Shown one piece after another: positions 8,715 through 17,095 of a DNA stretch of 36,178 bases (position 1 is the stretch's first letter; every line of letters begins with the position of its first letter). The DNA comes from Pseudomonadota bacterium. Its GTDB lineage: Bacteria; Pseudomonadota; Gammaproteobacteria; Burkholderiales; Rhodocyclaceae. Position numbers and translations under genes: made by a program. The notes beneath the pieces were generated by a model that was given only the letters and a program-made list of their open reading frames with translations, was not told the DNA's origin and made no database searches. The stretch covers positions 1 through 36,178 of the forward strand of contig JAFEDI010000071.1 of the NCBI GenBank assembly GCA_018241725.1, read 5' to 3'.

Positions 8715-9332
8715 ATGAACAGGATGCCCTCCCCACCGTTTGTCGAGACCACGCCGGAGATCGTGGCCAATCCCAATAGACGGGAAACGCTGAAAGCCAC
8801 TTCCGCACTGCTCCTTTGCGCCGGGCTGGGAATTGGCCGCAATGCGCTGGCCGACGACGACGCCAATTCGAAACCGAAAGTCGGCGACCAATTGGCCCGC
8901 AGCGACGCCGAAGGCAAGGCCCAGCCCCTGCGCTGCAGCGAGATCCAGCCCGGCGCAAAGCCGGTGCCGGCCTTCCCCTTCGAGCCGGCCAGCGGCGAAG
9001 TGCGCGACGGCTCCCGCCTCAACAAGGTGATCCTGGTCCGCGTCGATCCGCAGGAGCTTACCGACGAGACCCGCGCCTATGCCGCTGGCGGCGTGCTGGC
9101 CTATTCGGCGGTGTGTACCCACCAGGGCTGCGAGATTTCCGAATGGGTCCCCAAGGACAAGACCCTGATGTGCTACTGCCACTTCTCCAAGTTCTCCCCG
9201 AGCCAGGGCGGCCAGGTGGTCGCCGGCCCGGCCCCGCGCACCCTGCCGCTGCTGCCGCTGAAGGAGGAGAACGGCGTGCTGGTGGTGGCCGGCCCCTTCA
9301 CCTCCCACCCCGGCGTCGCCAAGTCCGCCTGA
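8715..9332 (+). CDS. Tat-exported Rieske [2Fe-2S] protein
   Basis: The product is 205 residues. The N-terminus carries a twin-arginine signal (NRRETLKA, residues 21-28), a hydrophobic stretch and a likely cut after ALA46, so the folded cluster protein would be exported. The Rieske motifs are CTHQGC (134-139) and CYCHFS (153-158): C134, H136, C153 and H156 would hold the cluster, and C139 and C155 could form the disulfide typical of high-potential Rieske centres. It is the first gene after the sigma-54 promoter and 56 bases before the PQQ dehydrogenase, with no cytochrome c gene nearby. A role as electron acceptor of the dehydrogenase is inferred. AGGA lies seven bases before the ATG. Confidence 0.88.
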   Translation: MNRMPSPPFVETTPEIVANPNRRETLKATSALLLCAGLGIGRNALADDDANSKPKVGDQLARSDAEGKAQPLRCSEIQPGAKPVPAFPFEPASGEVRDGSRLNKVILVRVDPQELTDETRAYAAGGVLAYSAVCTHQGCEISEWVPKDKTLMCYCHFSKFSPSQGGQVVAGPAPRTLPLLPLKEENGVLVVAGPFTSHPGVAKSA

Positions 9333-9388
9333 TTTTTCCCCGCCTCACCCGCTCGCCCACACCAAAGCAAAAAAGGAGACATCTGCAA

Positions 9389-11107
9389 ATGAAAACCCGA
9401 CTCAAGGCCCTGTGTGCCAGCCTAGCCCTCGTCCCCATGTTCGCCGGCGCCAGCCTGGCCCCCTACAGCCCCGTCACCGACGCCCGCCTGACCAAGCCCG
9501 AGGCCGGCAACTGGCTGATGTACCGCGGCAACTACGAAGGCTGGGGCTACAGCCCGCTCAAGCAGATCACCAACCAGAACGTCGGCAAGCTGGTGCCGGC
9601 CTGGTCCTACACCACCGGGATGACCGAGGGCCACCAGGCCCCGCCGATCGTCAATAACGGCTACATGTACGTGTCCACCCCCAACAACCAGGTGATCGCG
9701 CTGGAAGCCGCCACCGGTAAGGAGCTGTGGCGCTACAAGAAGACCATCCCCGACGAGCTGATGCAGCTCCACCCCACCAACCGCGGCGTGGCGCTGTACG
9801 GCGACAAGCTCTACCTGGCCACCACCGACGCCTTCCTGGTGGCCCTCGACGCGGCCACCGGCAAGGAGCTGTGGAAGGTGCCCGTGGCCGACTGGAAGAA
9901 GGGCTATTACATGACCCTCGCCCCGCTGGCCGCCAAGGGCAAGATCATGGTCGGCTCGTCCGGCGGCGAGCTGGGCATCCGCGGTTTCATCGCCGCCTTC
10001 GATGCGGACAGCGGCAAGGAAGCCTGGCGCACCTACACCATCGCCGGCCCCGGCGAGGCGGGCAGCGAAACCTGGCCCGGCGAAACCTACAAGACCGGCG
10101 GCGGCTCGGTGTGGATCACCGGCACCTACGATTCCCAGACCAACATCGCCTACTGGGGCGTCGGCAACGCCGGCCCGTGGATGCCCGACACCCGCCCCGG
10201 CGACAACCTCTACGCCAACTCCACCATCGCCCTCGACGTGGACACTGGCAAGATCAAGGGCCACCACCAGTACCACTGGAACGACGCCTGGGACTGGGAC
10301 GAAGTCTCCGCGCCGCTGCTGATCGACCTGGAGCACAAGGGCAAGAAGTTCAAGTCCCTGGTGCACGCCGGCCGCAACGGCTACCTGTGGCTGCTGGAGC
10401 GCACCCAGGACAAGGTCAATTACGTGGATGCCTGGCCCTACGTGACGCAGAACGTGTTCACCAGCCTCGACCCCAAGACCGGCCGGCCGACCTATGACCC
10501 GAAGCGCATTCCCGGCACCGGCAAGAAGACCGACTTCTGCCCGTCCCTGTGGGGCGGCAAGGACTGGCCGCCCGAGGCCTACAACCCGCAGACCGGCCTG
10601 CTCTACATCCCGGCCAACAACAACCTGTGCTCCGAGCTGACCGGTGAGCCGGTCAAGTACAAGGCCGGCAGCCTGTACATCGGCGTGTCCCTCGACAACA
10701 TCCTGACCAACGTGCGGATGACCGAGAAATCCCGCCAGCACATCGGTGAAGTGCAGGCCTGGGACCTGAAGACCGGCAAGAAGGTGTGGACCCACACCTA
10801 CCCCGAGATGAACTGGGGCCCGCTGATGACCACCGCCGGCAACCTGGTGTTCGGCGGCGGCACCAACGACCGCATGTTCCGCGCCCTCGACGCCAGGAGC
10901 GGCAAGGTGCTGTGGGAGACCCCGACCCCGTCCGGCGTCACCGGCGTGCCCTCGTCCTTCGAGGTGGATGGCGAGCAGTACGTAGCCGTGCAGTCGGGCT
11001 GGGGCGTGGATGCCCAGCGCATGCAGGGCGCCTTCGACGCGGTGCTCGATCACAAGACCGTCGTGCCCCAGGGCGGCACGATCCTGGTCTACAAGCTGCA
11101 GAAGTAA
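9389..11107 (+). CDS. PQQ-dependent alcohol dehydrogenase, cytochrome-free
   Basis: The product is 572 residues with a signal peptide (about 1-24) and an eight-bladed propeller of W-motifs such as ALDAATGKELWK. It is a type I quinoprotein: no C-terminal haem domain. Cofactor and metal residues are E194 (GGELGIRG), N260 (GVGNAGPW) and the catalytic D302 in WDWDE. D304, two residues after it, is the extra aspartate associated with lanthanide-dependent enzymes of the XoxF/PedH type. The vicinal Cys-Cys usual before NRG is replaced (MQLHPTNRG, 125-133). The start has AAGGAG upstream. The substrate is unknown; the aldehyde would be oxidised by the AldA-like enzyme at the end of the operon. Confidence 0.92.
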   Translation: MKTRLKALCASLALVPMFAGASLAPYSPVTDARLTKPEAGNWLMYRGNYEGWGYSPLKQITNQNVGKLVPAWSYTTGMTEGHQAPPIVNNGYMYVSTPNNQVIALEAATGKELWRYKKTIPDELMQLHPTNRGVALYGDKLYLATTDAFLVALDAATGKELWKVPVADWKKGYYMTLAPLAAKGKIMVGSSGGELGIRGFIAAFDADSGKEAWRTYTIAGPGEAGSETWPGETYKTGGGSVWITGTYDSQTNIAYWGVGNAGPWMPDTRPGDNLYANSTIALDVDTGKIKGHHQYHWNDAWDWDEVSAPLLIDLEHKGKKFKSLVHAGRNGYLWLLERTQDKVNYVDAWPYVTQNVFTSLDPKTGRPTYDPKRIPGTGKKTDFCPSLWGGKDWPPEAYNPQTGLLYIPANNNLCSELTGEPVKYKAGSLYIGVSLDNILTNVRMTEKSRQHIGEVQAWDLKTGKKVWTHTYPEMNWGPLMTTAGNLVFGGGTNDRMFRALDARSGKVLWETPTPSGVTGVPSSFEVDGEQYVAVQSGWGVDAQRMQGAFDAVLDHKTVVPQGGTILVYKLQK

Positions 11108-11151
11108 GCCCCCCAGCTCCACCCCGGTTCAGCCCACCCGCGTAATCCGCC

Positions 11152-11175
11152 CCGCGCCGCCCTCCGGCGGCGCGG
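11152..11175. other. Intercistronic GC hairpin
   Basis: Arms CCGCGCCGCC and GGCGGCGCGG pair perfectly around CTCC. It lies between the dehydrogenase stop and the outer-membrane protein start and lacks a T-tract. It may stabilise the 3' end of the upstream message or partially attenuate the distal genes. Confidence 0.5.
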
Positions 11176-11214
11176 CGGGAGGACTCACGCCCAAAAACGA
11201 CAAAGGAGACATTC

Positions 11215-12102
11215 ATGCAGACCCTTCGCACCCGCTTCCGCCACCCGCAAGGCCACACCCGTCAGCTGCTGGCCGCCAGCGCGCTGGCCGGCCTGGGCGC
11301 CGCCTGCGCCCCCGCCGCTTTCGCCCAGACCACCTTCGACGTCATCGGCCCCCACGAATACGAGCTGCCGGTGGACTTCAAGCCCTTCAACGTCTTCGTG
11401 CAGTACGGCTACGTGCAGAACAACAAGGACACCTTCAACGCCAACGGCGACAAGGTGAAGGGCGACGGCAGCCAGACCATCGTCGGCATGTCCAAGTACG
11501 TGCGCTTCTGGACGCCGGAAGGCAACCCGAAGATCGGCCTCGCCTACGAGGTCATCGTGCCGGAGATCGGCGTGCGCAACCAGCACGCCGCCAATGCCGC
11601 CGACCGCCACATCAGCGGCATCGGCGATCCGCTGACCGGCTTCGCGGTGTGGATGAAGCCGAGCCCCGACTCAACCTTCGGCTTCCAGTCCTTCCTGCAG
11701 GTCCCGGTCGGCGACGACCGGGTCAGCGACACCAACTGGAAGAACCTGTCGAGCTTCCTGTGGGACGTGCGCCTCACCGACAAGCTGGGGTGGACCGCCG
11801 ACGCCGGCATGGTCTTCCAGAGCGAGAAGAAGGACGGCAGCCGCCCCGGCAACACCTTCCACACCAACCACCGCCTCGGCTACCGCGTCACCGGCCTGCT
11901 CGAACCCTTCATCGCCCTCGACTACGAGAGCACCAGCAGCCGCAACAACCAGCCCAGCGCCCGCGTGCTGGACGGCGGCCTCGGGGTGATGTTCCACACC
12001 TTCGACAACCAGTCCATCAGCCTGCGCTACTCGTCCAGCATCGACGGCAAGAACCACGCCGCCAACAACAGCATGAACATCAAGTACGCCTACGTGTGGT
12101 GA
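11215..12102 (+). CDS. Outer-membrane protein, SphA/MetA-pathway type
   Basis: The product is 295 residues with a long basic signal peptide, cut likely after AAFA37, and no further membrane helix. The rest is rich in alternating aromatic and polar residues typical of beta-barrels and ends in aromatic YAYVW. It fits the phenol-degradation meta-pathway (SphA/MetA) outer-membrane family, whose members accompany catabolic operons and may admit hydrophobic substrates. Gene order suggests entry of the alcohol substrate. AAAGGAG precedes the ATG. The family match is good; the transport role is inferred. Confidence 0.75.
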   Translation: MQTLRTRFRHPQGHTRQLLAASALAGLGAACAPAAFAQTTFDVIGPHEYELPVDFKPFNVFVQYGYVQNNKDTFNANGDKVKGDGSQTIVGMSKYVRFWTPEGNPKIGLAYEVIVPEIGVRNQHAANAADRHISGIGDPLTGFAVWMKPSPDSTFGFQSFLQVPVGDDRVSDTNWKNLSSFLWDVRLTDKLGWTADAGMVFQSEKKDGSRPGNTFHTNHRLGYRVTGLLEPFIALDYESTSSRNNQPSARVLDGGLGVMFHTFDNQSISLRYSSSIDGKNHAANNSMNIKYAYVW

Positions 12103-12133
12103 TTCCCCCGAACTCGCGCCAAGGAGTGTTCCC

Positions 12134-12604
12134 ATGAAGATCCTGCATGCCCTCGCCTTCAGCATCGCTCTGCTCGTCGCCGCCTGGGTCTATCTCAGCG
12201 TCGGCAACCCGAACCTCGGCTTCAACCCGTGGATCGGCTTTGTCGCCTGGGCCGCCTTCTTCGCCGCCGGTGGCGGCAGCGGCGGGCTGAGCAAGGCCCT
12301 CGGCGCCGGCCTGGCCGGCATCCTGCTCACCGCCGTGACCCTCGCCGGGGTGCAGGCGCTGGGCGGCGGCCTCGGCCCCCTGATCGGGCTGGTCGCCGTG
12401 CTGGCCTTCGTGCTGGTGGCGATGGCCGACATCGGCGCCCTGTCCTACACGCCGGCGGCCTTCCTCGGCGCGGCGTCCTTCTTCGGTTCCGGCGGAAAGA
12501 TCGACCTCAGCATCGCCCTCGTCGCCCTGACGTGGATCGCCGGCCTCGCCTTCGGCTACGTGTCGGAGAGCGTCGGCAAGAAGATCGCCCGCCCGGCCGC
12601 CTGA
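12134..12604 (+). CDS. DUF1097 family membrane protein
   Basis: The product is 156 residues with about five hydrophobic segments and the motif NPWIGFVAWAAFFAAGGG near residues 36-53, typical of the DUF1097 (YcdZ-like) family of unknown function. AAGGAG precedes the ATG, 31 bases after the outer-membrane protein gene. Its place in a catabolic operon suggests an inner-membrane helper or transporter for the substrate or product; nothing in the sequence shows which. Confidence 0.8.
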   Translation: MKILHALAFSIALLVAAWVYLSVGNPNLGFNPWIGFVAWAAFFAAGGGSGGLSKALGAGLAGILLTAVTLAGVQALGGGLGPLIGLVAVLAFVLVAMADIGALSYTPAAFLGAASFFGSGGKIDLSIALVALTWIAGLAFGYVSESVGKKIARPAA

Positions 12605-12652
12605 GCCCCACAACACCACCCCCAACCCCGACACCACGCAAGGAGACCTACC

Positions 12653-14089
12653 GTGACGACCCTCTACGAGAACTACATCGACGGCCGCTTCGTGCCCGCC
12701 GACGCCGCCACCGCCATCGACGTGCATAACCCCGCCACCCACACCCTGCTGGCGCGTATCCCCACCGCCAGCGGCGACGAGGTGAATGCCGCGGTGGACG
12801 CCGCCCGCCGCGCCCAGCCGGGCTGGGAGCGCCTGCCGGCGATCCAGCGCGCCGCCCACCTGAAGGCCATCGCCGCCAAGGTGCGGCAGAACAAGGAACG
12901 CCTCGCCGAGATCATCACCCGCGAGCAAGGCAAGGTCCTCGGCCTGGCCCGCGTCGAGGTGGATTTCACCGCCGACTACATGGACTACATGGCCGAGTGG
13001 GCACGCCGCATCGAGGGCGAGATCCTGCAGAGCGACCGGCCGGGCGAGACGATCTTCGTGCATCGCAAGCCGATCGGCGTGACCGTCGGCATCCTGCCGT
13101 GGAACTTCCCGTTCTTCCTGATCGCCCGCAAGATGGCGCCGGCCCTCGTCACCGGCAACACCATCGTCGTCAAGCCGAGCGAGGAGACGCCGATCAACGC
13201 CTTCGAGTTCGCCCGCCTGGTGGCCGAGGCCGGCCTGCCGGCGGGGGTCTTCAACCTGGTCGGCGGGCGTGGCGGCGACGTGGGCGCCAGCCTGTGCGCC
13301 CACCCGGACGTGGGCCTGATCAGCTTCACCGGCAGCGTGGCCACCGGCTCAACGATCATGCAGGCGGCCGGCCGCAACCTGACCCGCGTGAACCTGGAGC
13401 TGGGCGGCAAGGCGCCGGCTATCGTGCTGGCCAGCGCCGACCTGGACCTGGCCGCCAAGGCGGTGGTGGATTCCCGCGTGATCAACACCGGGCAGGTGTG
13501 CAACTGCGCCGAACGGGTCTATGTGGAAAAGTCGGTGGCCGATGAATTCACCGCCAAGGTGCGCACGCTGATGGCCGCCACCCGCTACGGCGACCCGCTG
13601 GCCGAGCCGGATGTGCACATGGGCCCGCTGGTGAACCGGGTCGGCCTCGACAAGGTGGCGGCGATGGTGAACCGCGCCCGCGAGCAGGGCGCCGAGGTGA
13701 TCCTCGGCGGCCGCGTGGCGGACCGCCCGACGGGCTTCCACTACGAGCCGACGGTGATCGCCGGCTGCAGCGCCGACATGGAGATCATGCGCAAGGAGAT
13801 CTTCGGGCCGGTGCTGCCGATCCAGGCGGTGGACGGCCTCGACGAGGCCATCGCGCTGGCCAACGATTCGGAGTACGGCCTCACCTCATCGATCTTCACC
13901 AAGGACCTCAACGCGGCGATGCACGCCTGCCGCGAGCTGCGCTTCGGCGAGACCTATGTGAACCGGGAGCACTTCGAAGCCATGCAGGGCTTCCACGCCG
14001 GCCGCCGCAAGTCCGGCATCGGCGGTGCCGACGGCAAGCACGGCCTCTACGAGTACACCGAGACCCACGTGGTGTACATGCAGAACTGA
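12653..14089 (+). CDS. aldA: Aldehyde dehydrogenase, lactaldehyde/glycolaldehyde type
   Basis: The product is 478 residues, the length of AldA. It has the NAD-binding PWNFPFF region (149-155), general base E249 (LELGGKAP) and catalytic cysteine in GQVCNCAE (280-287). The C-terminus contains NREHFEAMQGFHAG and KSGIGGADGKHGL, hallmarks of AldA. It oxidises short 2-hydroxyaldehydes to acids with NAD+ in the cytoplasm and would finish the oxidation begun by the PQQ dehydrogenase. This hints at a glycol-like or short-chain substrate, but the enzyme family is broad. The start is GTG with AGGAG seven bases before it. A terminator follows. Confidence 0.88.
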   Translation: MTTLYENYIDGRFVPADAATAIDVHNPATHTLLARIPTASGDEVNAAVDAARRAQPGWERLPAIQRAAHLKAIAAKVRQNKERLAEIITREQGKVLGLARVEVDFTADYMDYMAEWARRIEGEILQSDRPGETIFVHRKPIGVTVGILPWNFPFFLIARKMAPALVTGNTIVVKPSEETPINAFEFARLVAEAGLPAGVFNLVGGRGGDVGASLCAHPDVGLISFTGSVATGSTIMQAAGRNLTRVNLELGGKAPAIVLASADLDLAAKAVVDSRVINTGQVCNCAERVYVEKSVADEFTAKVRTLMAATRYGDPLAEPDVHMGPLVNRVGLDKVAAMVNRAREQGAEVILGGRVADRPTGFHYEPTVIAGCSADMEIMRKEIFGPVLPIQAVDGLDEAIALANDSEYGLTSSIFTKDLNAAMHACRELRFGETYVNREHFEAMQGFHAGRRKSGIGGADGKHGLYEYTETHVVYMQN

Positions 14090-14161
14090 ACCCTCCGTTT
14101 TTTCCTCGTTGTTCTCCGCGTTGTTGTTACGGCGGCCGCCGACCCCCGGCTGTGCCGCCGG

Positions 14162-14205
14162 GACGGCGGGCGAATCCTCCCTCTCGCCCGTCGTCCCTCT
14201 TTTTT
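14162..14205 (+). terminator. Terminator of the alcohol operon
   Basis: Arms GACGGCGGGCGA (14162-14173) and TCGCCCGTCGTC (14184-14195) pair with one G-T wobble around a 10-base loop, followed after four bases by TTTTTT. It lies 72 bases after the aldehyde dehydrogenase stop. Confidence 0.8.
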
Positions 14206-14241
14206 GCCCCGCCTCAGTCGCCCTGCCTGAGTTGCCCGGCC

Positions 14242-14499
14242 TCAGCCGCCGCTGAGGGCCTGCACGATGACCAGCTCCTGCACACCGTCCAGCCGCCGGG
14301 CCAGATCGAAGACCTGCTCCCCATCGACGAAGAAGCGGATGTGCGGGCGGATGCGGTTCTGCTCGTCGATCATGCGGAAGCGGATGCCCGGATAGCTGCG
14401 GTCCAGTTCGGCCAGCACCGCCGCCAGCGTGTCCCCACCCGCCTCGGCGTAAGCCTGCGCGGTGTAGGAGCGCAGCGCGCTGGGGATCAGCACCTTCAC
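14242..14499 (-). CDS. MoaD/ThiS-like ubiquitin-fold protein
   Basis: The product is 85 residues with the beta-grasp pattern of MoaD/ThiS proteins (KVLIPSALRSYT at the start, then HIRFFVDGEQV) and ends in LSGG. A C-terminal Gly-Gly is the activation site in this fold, adenylated by an E1-like enzyme and used to carry sulfur or, in some systems, to conjugate to proteins. Its start overlaps the stop of the BNR-repeat gene (ATGA), so the two are translationally coupled. No E1-like, MoaE or thiazole synthase gene is adjacent, so the partner is unclear. Confidence 0.82.
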   Translation of the reverse strand: MKVLIPSALRSYTAQAYAEAGGDTLAAVLAELDRSYPGIRFRMIDEQNRIRPHIRFFVDGEQVFDLARRLDGVQELVIVQALSGG

Positions 14500-15671
14500 G
14501 GCGCGCCCTCCACCCCCATGGCCACCTCAACCGCGTAGATTTCCGGCAGGTGCGCGGCGATGCGCGTCCATTGGCGGCCCTCGTCGCCGCTCATCCACAG
14601 CTCGCCGCTGGTGGTGCCGAAATACAGCCCGACCGGGTCGGCACTGTCGGCGGTCATGGCCTGGCGCTTGACGGTCCACCACGCCTGTTCGGCCGGCAGG
14701 CCGGCGTCGAGGCGCTGCCAGCTTTCGCCGCCGTCACGGGTGCCATACACGGCCGGCTTGCCGCCGGGGCTGGTGCGCGGCCACACGCTGGTGCCGTCCA
14801 TCGGAAAGACCCACACCGCGTTCGCGTCGCGGGGATGGACGACCATCGGGAAGCCGATGTCGCCGACCTCCGCCGGCATTGCGCGGCCGATGCGCTGCCA
14901 GGTGTCGGACGGGCGGTCGAGGCGATAGATGCCGCAGTGGTTCTGCTGGTACAGGCGGTCCGGATGGGTCGGGCACAGGCGCACGCAGTGGGGGTCGTGG
15001 AAGGTCGGGTCGCTGCCGTCGAAGCCTTCGACGACCTCGATGCCGTCGAGCAGTGGCGCGAAGCTGCGGCCGCCGTCCCCCGATTCATGCACGCCGCCGC
15101 CGGACATGGCGAAGTACAGATGCTCGGCCTCGCGCGGGTCGACGATGATGGAGTGCAGCTTGGGCCCGTCCGGCGTGCCGTCCTGCACGGAGCCCATCCA
15201 CTTGCGGTACTGCGGGTCGTCGTTGATCGGCGAGAACGGCGCCCAGCTGACGCCGCCGTCCTCCGAACGGAACAGGCCCTGCGGCGAGGTGCCGGCGTAC
15301 CACACGCCGGGCTGCTCGGCGTGGCCGGGGGTCAGCCAGAAAGTGTGGTCCACCGAACGCCCGCCCTGGCCGTCAGGAGCAGGCGCGAAGGCCGGCGGCC
15401 GGGCCGCCTCCTGCCAGTTGCGCCCCAGGTCGGTGGAACGGAATACCGTCGGCCCGAGGTGGCCGGTCTTGGCCGCCGCCAGCAGGGTGCGCCCGTCGCG
15501 TGGGTCGAGCACCAGGTGGTTGATGATGTGGCCCAGGAAGTGGGGGCCATCCACCCGCCAGTGCTGGCGGGTCGCATCGCCGTGGTACAGCCAGGCGCCC
15601 TTGCGCGTGGCCACCAGCAGCACGACGGTACCAGGGCCGCGCTGGGCGGCCCCCTTGTTCTCGCTTGCCAT
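14496..15671 (-). CDS. BNR/Asp-box repeat beta-propeller protein
   Basis: The product is 391 residues with five Asp-box repeats of the form S/T-x-D-x-G-x-x-W/F: near residues 79-86, 136-143, 197-204, 311-318 and 361-368. Such repeats build sialidase- and Vps10-like propellers. There is no signal peptide, so the protein should be cytoplasmic, and the catalytic set of sialidases was not recognised. The ATG at 15671 was chosen because GGAGGA lies seven bases before it; a longer frame to 15722 lacks this. It is coupled by a four-base overlap to the ubiquitin-fold gene. Function unknown. Confidence 0.82.
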   Translation of the reverse strand: MASENKGAAQRGPGTVVLLVATRKGAWLYHGDATRQHWRVDGPHFLGHIINHLVLDPRDGRTLLAAAKTGHLGPTVFRSTDLGRNWQEAARPPAFAPAPDGQGGRSVDHTFWLTPGHAEQPGVWYAGTSPQGLFRSEDGGVSWAPFSPINDDPQYRKWMGSVQDGTPDGPKLHSIIVDPREAEHLYFAMSGGGVHESGDGGRSFAPLLDGIEVVEGFDGSDPTFHDPHCVRLCPTHPDRLYQQNHCGIYRLDRPSDTWQRIGRAMPAEVGDIGFPMVVHPRDANAVWVFPMDGTSVWPRTSPGGKPAVYGTRDGGESWQRLDAGLPAEQAWWTVKRQAMTADSADPVGLYFGTTSGELWMSGDEGRQWTRIAAHLPEIYAVEVAMGVEGAP

Positions 15672-15853
15672 CGCTCGCTCCTCCAGAAGACCGCCGGTGT
15701 GGCGGGAGGGCGGCTGCGGCACGCGTTCACCGCGCGTGTCAGGGCCGCCGGCAGCCCCGTCGGTAACGGGACCGCCTGCCTTCGATCACACTGGCGGCGC
15801 CGAGTTCGCGTGCCTGGGACAAGCTGCGATGGAAACTGGACCGTTGGGGGTGG

Positions 15854-15885
15854 CCTGTAAGGGCGAATTCATTCGCCCCTACAGG
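15854..15885. repeat. REP-like inverted repeat
   Basis: Arms CCTGTAAGGGCGAA and TTCGCCCCTACAGG have one mismatch around TTCA. The core GTAGGGGCGAAT-type palindrome resembles dispersed REP/MITE-like repeats of proteobacteria. It lies 16 bases past the adenine deaminase stop and may protect or end that transcript. Confidence 0.65.
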
Positions 15886-15901
15886 GAAGGCTCCGAAGTG
15901 T

Positions 15902-16924
15902 TCAGCGGGCGGCAGCGAAGTAGGTGTCGAGGCGGGCGATCCATGCGGCTTTTTCGGCGTCGCTGGCGAAGCTCGCTTCGAAGCTGTTGCGCGCCAGGCG
16001 GTACCAGGTGTCGGTGTCGAAGTGGAAGGCTTCATGCACCGCACGGATGTTGGCGTTGAGATAGCCGCCGAAATAGGCCGGGTCGTCACTGTTGAGCATC
16101 ACCTTGGCGCCGGCGGCAAGCAGGCGCGGCAGGCTGTGCTCACGCATGTCCTGGAAGACGCACAGGCGCGTGTTGGACAGCGGGCAGACGGTCAGCGGAA
16201 TGCGATCCCTGACCAGGCGGTCCAGTACGGCGGGGTCGTCCACCGCCCGCACGCCGTGGTCGATGCGCCGGGCGCCGAGCAGGTCGAGGGCTTCGGTGAT
16301 GTATTCCGGCGGGCCTTCCTCACCGGCGTGGGCGACCACCGGCTTGCCGAGTTCGCGGCAACGGGCGAACAGGCGCGCGAACTTGGACGGCGGGTGGCCG
16401 CGCTCGGACGAATCCAGCCCGAAGCCGTGGATGCGCGCCAGATGGAGCTCGGCCTCGGCCAGCGTGGCCAGGCATTCGTCCTCGCTGAGGTGGCGCAGGA
16501 AGCACAGGATCAGGCGGCCGGAGATCCCCCAGCGCCGTGCCCCTTCTGCCAGCCCGTCGTCGAGGCCATCGAGCACGGTGGCGAAGGGGATGCCGCGGGC
16601 GGTGTGGGTCTGCGGGTCGAAGAAGATCTCGGCGTGGATCACGCCATCCGCCGCCGCCCGCTCCAGGTAGGCCAGCATCAGGTCGCGGAAGTCCTCGCGG
16701 GTGCGCAGCACGTCGGCGCAGGCGTAGTACAGGTCGAGAAAGCTCTGCAGGCTGTCGAAGGCGTAGGCCGCCTTCAGTGCCGCCTCATCGGCGTAGGGCA
16801 GCGCGATGCCGTTGCGGCGAGCCAGCGCAAAGGCCAGCTCAGGTTCGAGGGTGCCCTCGATGTGGACGTGCAGCTCGGCCTTGGGCATGCCAAGGGCCAG
16901 GGAGAGGGCGTCGCTGGCAGTCAT
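15902..16924 (-). CDS. Adenine deaminase, adenosine-deaminase fold
   Basis: The product is 340 residues. Zinc and catalytic residues are H19 and H21 (ELHVHIEG), H199 and E202 (VAHAGEEGPPEY), H223 (RIDHGVRA) and D280/D281 (LNSDDPAYFGGY). The sequence follows the Pseudomonas PA0148-type branch (FFDPQTHTARGIPF, LDSSERGHPPSKF), which acts on adenine rather than adenosine, so it probably makes hypoxanthine for xanthine dehydrogenase. It may be listed elsewhere as adenosine deaminase. The ATG at 16924 has GGAG eight bases upstream; the earlier ATG at 16930 is too close to it. It is divergent from the PEP-CTERM gene. Confidence 0.9.
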   Translation of the reverse strand: MTASDALSLALGMPKAELHVHIEGTLEPELAFALARRNGIALPYADEAALKAAYAFDSLQSFLDLYYACADVLRTREDFRDLMLAYLERAAADGVIHAEIFFDPQTHTARGIPFATVLDGLDDGLAEGARRWGISGRLILCFLRHLSEDECLATLAEAELHLARIHGFGLDSSERGHPPSKFARLFARCRELGKPVVAHAGEEGPPEYITEALDLLGARRIDHGVRAVDDPAVLDRLVRDRIPLTVCPLSNTRLCVFQDMREHSLPRLLAAGAKVMLNSDDPAYFGGYLNANIRAVHEAFHFDTDTWYRLARNSFEASFASDAEKAAWIARLDTYFAAAR

Positions 16925-17095
16925 GATCATTTCTCCACAACAGGAACGGTTCAATCGAGATGCGGCGGCCGAGTGACCGGGACGGGTAATCGGAAACGCC
17001 CCAGCCAATTCATAAGGCATACACTGCACAACCCCAATTGCATAGACAAATCGTGCACGCGGGACTGCAATTACCTAACCATTCGGGGAATCACC

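Noticed and set aside
9422-11122. 566-residue antisense frame over the PQQ dehydrogenase
   Set aside because: It is a shadow of the real gene, with low-complexity Val/Gly/His/Leu composition and no family motif.
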